DNA of 18,854 nt from the NCBI GenBank assembly GCA_030151635.1, contig JASLDF010000108.1:1-18854 (forward strand), written 5' to 3'. This document shows, one piece after another, positions 7,458 to 16,748 of this stretch. Origin of the DNA: Bacteroides sp. (GTDB taxonomy: Bacteria > Bacteroidota > Bacteroidia > Bacteroidales > Bacteroidaceae). Within the stretch, counting starts at the first letter, position 1; every line of letters begins with the position of its first letter. The notes under the pieces were generated by a model. The model did not search any database. It was not told the origin of the DNA and saw only the letters and a program-made list of their open reading frames with translations. The position numbers and the translations under genes are program-made.

Positions 7458-9773
7458 ATGTCTGCACCGAATCCACATATTAAAGTCAAACTCATTGTTA
7501 GCTATGTAATATTCTTGGCGATGCTATTGGTTGTATTATTCTTTATTTATGATAAAGTTAGAATTTATACAACTGTTGAGCAATCGTCCGAATTACAGAC
7601 AGATAGTATTGCACGTTTAATAGCGGAGAAAGATCAACGTATGCTGGATTTAGTGCAGTCAATTGGAGAATTAAACTCGAACTTTATTGGAACGAATCAA
7701 GAGTTAGAGCGCTACTTAGTTGATTCTTTTGATGCTCCTGTTATTGAGAAGAAAACGGTGGTCATTAGTGATACGATTGTATCGAAAGATACCAATAAAC
7801 GTTTTATAGAAAGGCTTGCAGATGCATTCTCTCCCAATAATTCGGATAATACGGTTGAAATTAAAACTCGGGTAGAAACTCAAGTTGACACTGTCTATGA
7901 TTCGGCAATTAATAAAGAAGCATTTAAAAAGCTGCAAGCAAAACTACGCAAAGAGCGAATAGCACTTCAAGTTAGACAAACTAAAACGGAGGAGTTAAAG
8001 CAACTTAACGAAGAGATGACTAACCGCATAGACTCTTTATTGACTAATTATGAGCAAAAGCAGATTAACAATATCTTGACTCAAGTTGAACAAGATAATA
8101 TTAATCGCAAACGTGCTTTTCTTTGGATAGGATCTATTGCTATTGCATCTATTATCTTAATCATTGTATTTTCTTCTTTATTACTGAAAGATATCAACAG
8201 CAACAACCGTTACCGGAAGGCACTTGAAAGAGCGAATAAGCGGTCGGAAGATTTGTTGAGAGCTCGTGAGAAGTTGATGCTAACCATTACACACGATATT
8301 AAAGCACCAACGGGAACTATTATGGGATATTCCGAGCTGTTGCGACAAACTCCATTATCGGATAGTCAGCTTGAGTACTTACAAAGTATTGATATTGCAT
8401 CCGAGCATATCTCGAAGCTTGTTCACGATTTACTAGATTATCACCTTTTAGACTTAAATAAGTTAGAGTTACAAGAAGATAATTTCAATCTAAAAACTTT
8501 TATTGATGAAATTCTAGGCTCGTTTACACCACAATACCAAAAGAAAAGATTAGGACTCTCTACAAACTATAAAGAATCTGAAATTGATAAATGGGTTCGT
8601 CTAGATGCATTGCGCTTAAAGCAAATTCTGAATAATTTATTATCTAATGCGTTGAAATTCACGGATCAGGGGAATGTTGAATTAAGTGTGATTCTCGATC
8701 TAGAACGTGTCATTTTTAAAGTGAAAGATACGGGTAGAGGTATGGCTCCTGAAGATAAGGAACGTGTGTTTAAAGAGTTTACTCGGTTGCCAAGTGCACA
8801 AGGCAAAGAAGGTTTTGGACTTGGTTTGTCTATTGTTTCTAAGATAGTACACGCTATGGGTGGTATTATTACTGTAAATAGTATTTTAGATAAGGGTACT
8901 ACATTCACGGTTATTCTTCCTTATGAAATGGGTGAGTCTACTATGAGTCAATCTAATATACATGAAAAGACAATTTCTCAAAAAAACTTGCTTGCAGGAG
9001 TAGCCATACTATTGATGGATGATGACTTACTACAACTAAAGATGATGAAAGCAATTCTGGAGGGAGCAAGTGCTGCTGTAACAACTTGTCATAGTTTAAA
9101 CACATTATTGTCTTTGTTGGATAACCATCAGTTTGATGTTTTGATTACCGATGTTCAGATGCCAGAGATTACCGGCTTTGATTTAGTCTTTTTATTGAAA
9201 AATAGCAATAAGAAAGAGTATCGTTCCATTCCGATAATTATAGCTTCGGCTCGCGAGAAACTAGAAGAAGAACTGTCATCTGGCAAGTCGGATATTATTG
9301 GTATCTTAAACAAACCATTTAACGCGAATGATGTATGGAAAATATTGAATAACAGGAATAAAGATTCATTACGTGATAAACAAGATGAGGCTCCTTCTGT
9401 TACTACATATACACCACATGTAAGTAGTTTAGATCCTTTGTTTGCTTTTGTTGAAGGCGATGTTGATGCTCAAGTGGAAATTCTAGAATCCTTTAGTAAT
9501 GAATTCTCGAAAGGACTAATTGATTTACAACGTGCTATAGAAGAAGATGATTATAATCAAGTTCCTGAAATAGCACACCGTATGTTGCCGGTAATGAAGA
9601 TGTTGCATCGTGATGACATTTGCGATGTGTTAATTGAGCTGGAACAAAGAAATGTTAGTTTGTCAAAGAAAGAATGTGACGATAAAATAGGCTTCTTGCA
9701 AAAAGAAATATCTAATTTAGTCGATGTATCCAATAAAATGGTTGTAAGGTTAAGGAACAGTTCAAAGCAATAG
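7458..9773 (+). CDS. Hybrid sensor histidine kinase with receiver and HPt domains
   Basis: A 771-aa inner-membrane phosphorelay kinase. Membrane helices at about 12-30 and 221-243 bracket a periplasmic region of about 190 residues, largely charged and predicted coiled coil at about 155-215. I recognise no known sensor fold. The cytoplasmic part has HisKA with ITHDIKAP (phospho-H279), an ATPase domain with LLSNALKFT (N397), DTGRGM (424-429) and GFGLGL (452-457), a receiver with DDD (521-523), D565 and K619, and a C-terminal HPt with AHRMLP (phospho-H707). There is no DNA-binding output, so phosphate should go H279-D565-H707 to a separate regulator. The only one here is the sigma-54 regulator at 2442-3806; the pairing is inferred. 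Confidence 0.94.
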   Translation: MSAPNPHIKVKLIVSYVIFLAMLLVVLFFIYDKVRIYTTVEQSSELQTDSIARLIAEKDQRMLDLVQSIGELNSNFIGTNQELERYLVDSFDAPVIEKKTVVISDTIVSKDTNKRFIERLADAFSPNNSDNTVEIKTRVETQVDTVYDSAINKEAFKKLQAKLRKERIALQVRQTKTEELKQLNEEMTNRIDSLLTNYEQKQINNILTQVEQDNINRKRAFLWIGSIAIASIILIIVFSSLLLKDINSNNRYRKALERANKRSEDLLRAREKLMLTITHDIKAPTGTIMGYSELLRQTPLSDSQLEYLQSIDIASEHISKLVHDLLDYHLLDLNKLELQEDNFNLKTFIDEILGSFTPQYQKKRLGLSTNYKESEIDKWVRLDALRLKQILNNLLSNALKFTDQGNVELSVILDLERVIFKVKDTGRGMAPEDKERVFKEFTRLPSAQGKEGFGLGLSIVSKIVHAMGGIITVNSILDKGTTFTVILPYEMGESTMSQSNIHEKTISQKNLLAGVAILLMDDDLLQLKMMKAILEGASAAVTTCHSLNTLLSLLDNHQFDVLITDVQMPEITGFDLVFLLKNSNKKEYRSIPIIIASAREKLEEELSSGKSDIIGILNKPFNANDVWKILNNRNKDSLRDKQDEAPSVTTYTPHVSSLDPLFAFVEGDVDAQVEILESFSNEFSKGLIDLQRAIEEDDYNQVPEIAHRMLPVMKMLHRDDICDVLIELEQRNVSLSKKECDDKIGFLQKEISNLVDVSNKMVVRLRNSSKQ

Positions 9774-9778
9774 CTTTG
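9771..9778 (+). promoter_or_regulatory. Possible internal -7 element before tamB
   Basis: TAGCTTTG fully matches TAnnTTTG and includes the kinase stop codon TAG. It would start transcription about 24 bases before the tamB ATG at 9809, in the only gap longer than 15 bp (35 bp) within the envelope gene run. No TTTG is seen at the -33 distance, so this may be chance or a weak internal promoter. Confidence 0.35.
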
Positions 9779-9808
9779 ATAAATAGGAATCAGTTTTAAA
9801 AGAGGTTT

Positions 9809-12800
9809 ATGAAGAAAAAGTGGATTAAACGCATTATTATAATTTTATTAATTCCTTTCGTTTTATTATTCATAGTAGCGATAGGTTTATACATTCCTGC
9901 AGTACAGAATTTTATCCAAAAGAAAGCCTCAATATATGCCTCTGAAGCAACAGACCTCGATATCTCGATTGGTAGAGTCAATTTATATTTCCCATTAGAT
10001 TTAGTTGTTCGAGATGTACAAATCTTGGAGCAAAATGATACGATATTGGCATTAGATAAATTTAATGTCAGTGCACAATTTTGGCCTCTATTTCGAGGTA
10101 AAGTAGAGCTAGATGTTGTAACTCTTGAAAATGCAAAAGTAAATACGAAGTCCTTGTTAGATGGGATGCATTTAGAAGGAACAATTGGCCGAGCAGATTT
10201 GGTTAGTAGAGGGGTTGACTTGAACGAGAATCTTGTTCGTATAAATCAATTTAAGTTATTCAATAGTAACATTGCTTTAACACTTGCTGACACAACTTCG
10301 GTTGAAAAACCAGACTCAATAAGTGAACCGCTTGACTGGCGTATTAAGATTGACAAGGTAGGGGTCGAAAATCTAAACTTCAAACTTAAGATGCCTCTTG
10401 ACTCCCTGGAAGTTGGGGCAAATATTGGCCTTGCATCTATTCAAAGTAGTTTAATTAATCTTCAAACCGAGCAGTATGATGTAGACCACTTTTCTCTTGG
10501 TAATTCATCTGTACAATTTAAAAATGGTGTATCTCAATTAACAAAGGGTTTTAATCCTTCTGATATTAGAATTGCAGACCTTAATGTAGTTGTTGACTCT
10601 ATTCGTTATTCCGAAGTAGCAACTCAAGCCAAAATTACCAGCTTTAATATGGTAGAAAAATCGGGACTAACAGTTAATCGTCTTCAAGGTGAATTCTCAA
10701 TGAATCCAGAGATGTTGTCCTTTCAGAAAGGGATAATTCAAACTGCCTACTCTAATATTAAACTTGATGTGTTAATGCCTCAAGATTTTATGAATACAGA
10801 CTTGACAAGCCAAGTCAATGCATCAATGTCCCTTTCGTTAAAAGAAATTGCAGGAATACTGGGATTTGATATCAAAAAAGGTAATTTTGAAACATGGGGA
10901 CCTGTTTCTGGTGCAGTCCAACTAAAGGGAAACACCAAAAAAATTGATGTTCAAGACTTACGTTTGGAGTTGGAAGATTCTTTCTACTTCACTGCTGTAG
11001 GTTCGCTTTTTAACGTACTCGATGAGAATAAAAGACAAGGACAGTTGGATATTCTTGGAGATTTTTATGACTTGAGGCGTTTTAATCCTTGGCTGTCTGA
11101 TGACCAATCTGTATTACTTCCGGAAGATTTAATTGTTAGGGGGATGGTAGCTGTAAATGATGTACAAGTTTACTCTGAATTAGAGCTTCAGCATTTAAAA
11201 AGCACTGTGAATCTTCTAGCTAAGTACGATTTAAAAACTGAAAAGTATGATGTTAAAGCTGGAGTTGACTCACTTGATGTTCATGTTTTTTTACCCGAAT
11301 TACCGATAAAAAATGTTATTGTTGATTTGTCTACAAAAGGGCAATATCTTGATTTCTTTTCTAAAAAAGCTTATAATACCTTGCACTTTAATCTAACTAA
11401 TTTAACTTATGAAGATTGGAGCTTGCGTCAGATTACTGCAGATGCGGATTTAAAATCGGAAGTGCTTTCTGCTGTAGTTAATAGTAATAATGCTGTTGTT
11501 AAAGGAAATGTAACTGGTAAATATTACCTCAATAAACCACATATCAGTTTTAATGGGGATCTGAATATTGATGAACTCGATTTGTATAAATTAAAAATTG
11601 TAGATATACCTGTTGATCGAGTAGTTCGAGTAAAAGGAGATTTTGAAGGAGACGGAAAGCAACTCAATGCTCACTTCAGTTCCGATGATTTTACGATTTC
11701 AGTAGAGATTGACAATTCTGTTGAGGACCTAATGAAACGATCGGATCTTTTGGTTAATGAATTTATTAAGCAATTAGAAGCGCATCACATGGATTATCAT
11801 AAGATCCAGAAATTGCTACCTACTGCCACAATATCGTGGAATTTGGGTAATGATAATATCATATCGTCGATACTAAAAGCAAATAGTGTTGTATATGGAA
11901 GTTCGAATGCAAAAATTAAATCAGATCCAATGTTTGGGATTGATGGTTTAGCCATAGTCAAAGATTTCAAAGTCGATACTTTAACATTAGATACCCTTTC
12001 GTTGAAGATTTTACAAGACTCAACACGCATGGAGCTGAAAGCTGGTTTAGTAAATAAATTTGCTAAAAAACCTCTTTCCATAGCTTCCTATGCTACGGTT
12101 ACTTTAAAAGAAACAGATGCTTCGCTGTTATTGGAATTTGATCAAAATAAAAAAGAAAAAGGTTTGTTGTTTGGTCTAAATGTTGAGGCTCAAAAGCAAG
12201 GCTTGTTATTCACATTAATTCCAGAGAATCCAATTATCGGGTTCAAACGATTCTCTTTTAAGGGAGACAAAAATAAACTATTCTTGCGTGATGACTTGAG
12301 GTTATTTGCCGAAGTTGATATGATGGAAGATCGAAGTGTTGGTTTTAGAATGCAGTCGAATGTGGCGGATAGTATCTCTCGACAGAATATGAACGTAGAG
12401 TTGAGACGCCTGGACTTGTCTGAGTTAGTTAACCTATTTCCTTTCCTTCCGGACATCCGAGGTTTTGTCTCTGCCGAATCTCATTATATTCAAACCGATC
12501 AGTCGTTGCAGTTATCAACCGATATATTCGTAGACAGCCTTACTTATGAGAAGAGAAGTGTTGGTGATTTCGCATTGGGGGTAACTTGGCTGCCTATTAG
12601 CTCGGTTGAAGACCTTGTAGACGTTTATATGAGTCATAATCGTACAGATGTTCTATATGCCGATGGTAACCGCTTGACTGTAGATGGAAAAGAAATTTTA
12701 GATGTCAATGCTACGTTGACTCATTTCCCGATATCAGTAGCTAATGTAATATTCCCTGATGAAGAGATTAAGCTATCTGGAGATTTAGATGGACAATTGC

Positions 12801-14272
12801 ATATTTCAGGACCTGCTGATGCTCTAAAAATCAATGGTGAACTAATCTTAGATAGTGTTAGTGTGTACGCAAGACAAGCCGATGCTTATTTCTTATTTGA
12901 CAGTCGTCCAGTTAAAGTAGTAGATAGTAAAATTATCTTTAAAGACTTCTCTATCTATACAACGAGTGATAATCCATTCAAAATAAATGGAACAGTCGAT
13001 ATTTCTGATTTGTCGAATCCTATTGTTGACTTGAAACTTAATGCGAAGAATTATACACTACTCAATGCGAAACGTAGAAAAGAGAGTTTGGTTTATGGAA
13101 AACTATTCGTCGATTTTAATGCGACTGTAAAAGGGGCTATTAGTGCGCTTAAGTTGCGTGGAGCTATGTCAATTCTAGACAATACGAATGTTACCTATGT
13201 GTTGACAGAATCTCCGTTAACAGTTCAAGATAGATTAGGCGATTTAGTAACCTTCACCTCATTCAATGATTCCACAACTACACAAGCAAATGATAGTGTT
13301 GGCTTCTCGTTGGGAGGCATTGATATGGTAATGGCTGTTCATATTGACCCTTCTGTTATGTTTAAAGTTGACTTAAGTGCAGACCGTTCAAGCCGTGTAG
13401 AGTTACAAGGTGGTGGTGATTTATCACTTCAATATAACCCACAAACCGATTTAACTTTGATTGGTCGATACACATTGAGTGATGGTATCATTAAATACGC
13501 TCTACCCATTATACCTTCAAAAGAATTTAAAGTGACAAGTGATAGTTACATTGAGTGGACGGGTAAAATTGATGACCCAAGGTTAAACCTTCGAGCAAAA
13601 GATCGTGTTCGTGCATCTGTAGCAGAGTCGGATGGATCTTCACATATGGTAAACTTTGATGTAATCATTGGTGCTAAAAATAAGTTAGAAAACCTAGAAC
13701 TTGTGTTTGATTTGGAAGCTCCAGAGAGTTCAACAGTGCAGAACCAGTTGGCTACAATGAGTAAAGAGGAGAGAAACAAACAAGCGATTGGTATGCTTGC
13801 CACAGGTGTTTATCTTGCAGGTGGAGGTGATGGCAAAGGAGGATTGAATATGGGTGCTGCTTTGAATAGTGTGTTGCAGAGCCAAATAAACTCTTTGGCA
13901 GGATCATCATTGAAGAATGCGTCACTTTCTGTTGGTGTAGAAGAATATGATGTCGCAGATACAGGAGGAAAAAGAACGGACTACAGTTTTAGCTATGCAC
14001 AGCGATTCATGAATAACCGCATTCAAATCGTCATTGGAGGACGTGTGAAAACAGGAGAAGAAGTATCGAACGATTTAAATTCCTTTATTGATAATGTGTC
14101 TGTAGAATATAGACTTGATGCTTCTGGAACCAGATATGTTCGAATTTTCCACAACAAGAATTACGAAAGTGTCTTGGAAGGAGAAATAGTTGAAACTGGT
14201 GTGGGGCTTGTATTGAGAAAGAAATTAAGTAGGCTAGGAGAGTTGTTTATATTTAAGAAGAAAAAGAAATGA
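9809..14272 (+). CDS. tamB: TamB-like translocation and assembly module protein
   Basis: A 1487-aa protein with one N-terminal membrane helix (about 9-30) and a very long beta-rich remainder. The early part (about 40-130) resembles AsmA-like N-termini. The C-terminal TamB (DUF490) domain covers roughly the last 400 residues and shows the characteristic GRYTLSDGIIKYALP and IEWTGKIDDPRLN blocks at about 1218-1260. TamB proteins are anchored in the inner membrane and span the periplasm as a hydrophobic beta groove. They work with a TamA-type barrel in outer-membrane protein assembly, and relatives are implicated in phospholipid transport. The protein ends in a lysine-rich tail. Its stop codon overlaps the tamL start by 4 bp, indicating translational coupling and a shared function. 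Confidence 0.92.
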   Translation: MKKKWIKRIIIILLIPFVLLFIVAIGLYIPAVQNFIQKKASIYASEATDLDISIGRVNLYFPLDLVVRDVQILEQNDTILALDKFNVSAQFWPLFRGKVELDVVTLENAKVNTKSLLDGMHLEGTIGRADLVSRGVDLNENLVRINQFKLFNSNIALTLADTTSVEKPDSISEPLDWRIKIDKVGVENLNFKLKMPLDSLEVGANIGLASIQSSLINLQTEQYDVDHFSLGNSSVQFKNGVSQLTKGFNPSDIRIADLNVVVDSIRYSEVATQAKITSFNMVEKSGLTVNRLQGEFSMNPEMLSFQKGIIQTAYSNIKLDVLMPQDFMNTDLTSQVNASMSLSLKEIAGILGFDIKKGNFETWGPVSGAVQLKGNTKKIDVQDLRLELEDSFYFTAVGSLFNVLDENKRQGQLDILGDFYDLRRFNPWLSDDQSVLLPEDLIVRGMVAVNDVQVYSELELQHLKSTVNLLAKYDLKTEKYDVKAGVDSLDVHVFLPELPIKNVIVDLSTKGQYLDFFSKKAYNTLHFNLTNLTYEDWSLRQITADADLKSEVLSAVVNSNNAVVKGNVTGKYYLNKPHISFNGDLNIDELDLYKLKIVDIPVDRVVRVKGDFEGDGKQLNAHFSSDDFTISVEIDNSVEDLMKRSDLLVNEFIKQLEAHHMDYHKIQKLLPTATISWNLGNDNIISSILKANSVVYGSSNAKIKSDPMFGIDGLAIVKDFKVDTLTLDTLSLKILQDSTRMELKAGLVNKFAKKPLSIASYATVTLKETDASLLLEFDQNKKEKGLLFGLNVEAQKQGLLFTLIPENPIIGFKRFSFKGDKNKLFLRDDLRLFAEVDMMEDRSVGFRMQSNVADSISRQNMNVELRRLDLSELVNLFPFLPDIRGFVSAESHYIQTDQSLQLSTDIFVDSLTYEKRSVGDFALGVTWLPISSVEDLVDVYMSHNRTDVLYADGNRLTVDGKEILDVNATLTHFPISVANVIFPDEEIKLSGDLDGQLHISGPADALKINGELILDSVSVYARQADAYFLFDSRPVKVVDSKIIFKDFSIYTTSDNPFKINGTVDISDLSNPIVDLKLNAKNYTLLNAKRRKESLVYGKLFVDFNATVKGAISALKLRGAMSILDNTNVTYVLTESPLTVQDRLGDLVTFTSFNDSTTTQANDSVGFSLGGIDMVMAVHIDPSVMFKVDLSADRSSRVELQGGGDLSLQYNPQTDLTLIGRYTLSDGIIKYALPIIPSKEFKVTSDSYIEWTGKIDDPRLNLRAKDRVRASVAESDGSSHMVNFDVIIGAKNKLENLELVFDLEAPESSTVQNQLATMSKEERNKQAIGMLATGVYLAGGGDGKGGLNMGAALNSVLQSQINSLAGSSLKNASLSVGVEEYDVADTGGKRTDYSFSYAQRFMNNRIQIVIGGRVKTGEEVSNDLNSFIDNVSVEYRLDASGTRYVRIFHNKNYESVLEGEIVETGVGLVLRKKLSRLGELFIFKKKKK

Positions 14273-16680
14273 AGTTTCTAACTAGAAATAGATATCGGGG
14301 TATGAAAAAAATAATAGCTGTTGGAGTAATCTTAACAGCTGTTGGCTTTATTCAAGGTTGCTCTACAACAAAAAATTTACCGCAAGGAGAAGTTTTATAT
14401 GTTGGACAAAAGAAAACTGTATTTGATGTAGAACCTGTAGGAAGAGTTGGTGATATTGCCTTGTCTGAACTAGAAGGGGCTATAAATAAAGCTCCGAACA
14501 ATAGTTTCATGGGAAGTACCCGTGTGAGAACTCCATTACCTATTGGTTTATGGTATTACAACCGTTATGTCAACTCTCAGAAGAAATTTGGGAAGTGGAT
14601 GTTTAGAACGTTCGCAGCAAAGCCTGTTTTTATATCAACTTTGAATCCTGATGTTCGTACCAAGATTGGATCTAATATTCTACATGACTTTGGTTACTTT
14701 CAAGGTGATGTAACCTCCGAAGTTATTCCTCATAAAAAGAATGAACGTAAAGCATATGTCAAATATAACGTTCATTTGGGCGAAGCGTACTCTGTTGATA
14801 CATTGACTTATGTGAATTTTGAAAGGCCTATCATGAATATGTTGCGCAATGCATCGCCTTGGTCAAAAATTAAACCAGATGATCAGTTTAATGTACTCGA
14901 TTTAGATGCGGAGCGTCAACGTGTTTCTGAAATTTTAAGGAACTTAGGATATTATTACTTCCGCCCAAATATGCTCACTTATGAAGCGGACACAACTTTG
15001 GTGGCTGGACAAGTAAGCTTAAGAATGAAACCTGTGAAAGGGTTACCAAAACAAGCTCAACAGAAATTCTATCTAGGGAAAACGACTTTCACAATTGTAG
15101 GTAAAAATGGAGAAGCCCCGAACGATACTTTAGTTTATAAAGATCTAAATATTCTATTTCATAATAAACTGAAAGTTCGTCCAGGAATGCTGTATCGTTG
15201 GATTAATGCCGATCAGTTTGCGGCAAACTCTTTTACTCGTCGTAGAGGTAAGAAGCGTCTTTTTAATCAGACTAGACATGAACAAATGCAAGAGCGTTTG
15301 AGCGAAGTAGCTGTATTCCGTTACATTGAAACTCAATATGTACCACGAGACTCTACGTTGACGAACGATACTTTAGATATTCGTATTAATGCAGCTTTGG
15401 AGTTACCTATGGATGCACAATTCGATTTTGACTTGACCTCGAAAAGTAATGACCAATTGGGACCAGGTGCTGCATTTACATTAGGACGACGTAATGTTTT
15501 TGGTGGTGGCGAACGTTGGGATGTTAAATTGAAAGGTTCTTACGAATGGCAAGTGGGTGGAAACAACGCAACAAAATCAAAGTTGTTGAATAGTTATGAA
15601 ATGGGAATATCAACTTCGTTGACATTCCCGAAGCTATTCTTTCCAAAAATGCACAAGCGAGAGTTTCAATTCCCAGCATCAACTATGGTACAGATATATG
15701 TAAATCAGTTGAACCGTGCAAGGTATTACACTATGCTTTCTTTTGGCGGTAAGTATTCGTATGACTTGCAACCTAAGCGTACCTCAAGGCACACGATTAC
15801 ACCGTTGAGGCTATCGTTTAATATCTTAAGGAAAACAACATCCGATTTTGACTCAATAGCACAGATAAATCCGGCTCTTTTTGTTAGCTTACAAAACCAG
15901 TTTATTCCTGCAATGGAGTATACGTATACGTTTGATAACTCTTCTATACGTAGAAAAACAAACCGATTTTGGTGGCAATCAACATTTACATCATCGGGAA
16001 ATATAACTTCGCTCATTTATGCAGCAACAGGACAGAAGCTAAGTAAGGAAGGCAAAAATATGATTGGTACTCCTTTTGCCCAATTCTTAAAATTCAATAC
16101 AGACTTTAGATATACTTGGAACATTACAAGTAAACAAGCATTGGTGTCTAGAGTGGCCGGAGGTATGATTTATTCTTATGGAAACTCTAGAATTGCACCT
16201 TATAGTGAACAGTTTTATGTAGGTGGGGCTAATAGTATTCGTGCATTTACTATTCGTAGTATTGGACCTGGTGGATTTGTTCCAAACAAAAACAACCGAT
16301 ATGCTTTTATTGACCAAACGGGTGATATTAAGTTGGAAGCGAATTTAGAGTATCGTTTCAATTTAATTGGAAACCTAAATGGAGCCTTGTTTCTTGATGC
16401 TGGTAATGTGTGGTTGTTGAGAGATGATTCAGATGTGAAAACTGATAATCCTAACCAGCAGAATAGAGCAAATGGGAAAATTAGTTTGAAAGACCTAGCA
16501 GATCAAATAGCATTAGGTACGGGTTTTGGACTACGTTACGACTTAGGCTTCTTGGTGTTGAGATTCGATTGGGGAATTGGCTTACACCTTCCATATGAAA
16601 CATCTAAGAAAGGTTATTATAACATTGAGAAGTTTAAAGATAGTTTCGGATTTCACTTTGCAGTAGGATATCCTTTCTAA
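14269..16680 (+). CDS. tamL: TamL: lipoprotein TamA/BamA-family outer-membrane barrel
   Basis: An 803-aa Omp85-superfamily protein. It begins with a lipoprotein signal whose lipobox FIQGC gives acylated C31, followed by STTKNLPQGEVLYVG. A lipid-anchored TamA-like protein is typical of Bacteroidetes and has been named TamL. The middle (about 35-370) should hold POTRA domains. The rest is a 16-strand barrel with the loop-6 motif SIRAF (about 656-660; VRGF in most relatives) and a C-terminal phenylalanine (VGYPF), the usual barrel signal. With TamB it should insert or assemble outer-membrane components. ATG 14302 is an alternative start giving a shorter, more conventional signal peptide (C20); the 14269 start gives the 4-bp overlap with tamB. 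Confidence 0.93.
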   Translation: MKFLTRNRYRGMKKIIAVGVILTAVGFIQGCSTTKNLPQGEVLYVGQKKTVFDVEPVGRVGDIALSELEGAINKAPNNSFMGSTRVRTPLPIGLWYYNRYVNSQKKFGKWMFRTFAAKPVFISTLNPDVRTKIGSNILHDFGYFQGDVTSEVIPHKKNERKAYVKYNVHLGEAYSVDTLTYVNFERPIMNMLRNASPWSKIKPDDQFNVLDLDAERQRVSEILRNLGYYYFRPNMLTYEADTTLVAGQVSLRMKPVKGLPKQAQQKFYLGKTTFTIVGKNGEAPNDTLVYKDLNILFHNKLKVRPGMLYRWINADQFAANSFTRRRGKKRLFNQTRHEQMQERLSEVAVFRYIETQYVPRDSTLTNDTLDIRINAALELPMDAQFDFDLTSKSNDQLGPGAAFTLGRRNVFGGGERWDVKLKGSYEWQVGGNNATKSKLLNSYEMGISTSLTFPKLFFPKMHKREFQFPASTMVQIYVNQLNRARYYTMLSFGGKYSYDLQPKRTSRHTITPLRLSFNILRKTTSDFDSIAQINPALFVSLQNQFIPAMEYTYTFDNSSIRRKTNRFWWQSTFTSSGNITSLIYAATGQKLSKEGKNMIGTPFAQFLKFNTDFRYTWNITSKQALVSRVAGGMIYSYGNSRIAPYSEQFYVGGANSIRAFTIRSIGPGGFVPNKNNRYAFIDQTGDIKLEANLEYRFNLIGNLNGALFLDAGNVWLLRDDSDVKTDNPNQQNRANGKISLKDLADQIALGTGFGLRYDLGFLVLRFDWGIGLHLPYETSKKGYYNIEKFKDSFGFHFAVGYPF

Positions 16681-16709
16681 AAATCGCCTTCAATAATAAG
16701 TATTTTTTA

Positions 16710-16717
16710 TATCTTTG
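16710..16717 (+). promoter_or_regulatory. -7 element for the nucleotidyltransferase gene
   Basis: TATCTTTG fully matches TAnnTTTG in the 68-bp gap after tamL. The predicted start is about 25 bases upstream of the ATG at 16749. The expected -33 position reads CCTT/GCCT, so that element is poor. No convincing terminator hairpin was found after tamL, so read-through from the envelope run is also possible. Confidence 0.5.
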
Positions 16718-16748
16718 ATGTAGTTTTAAATATTAAATGTAGATACAT

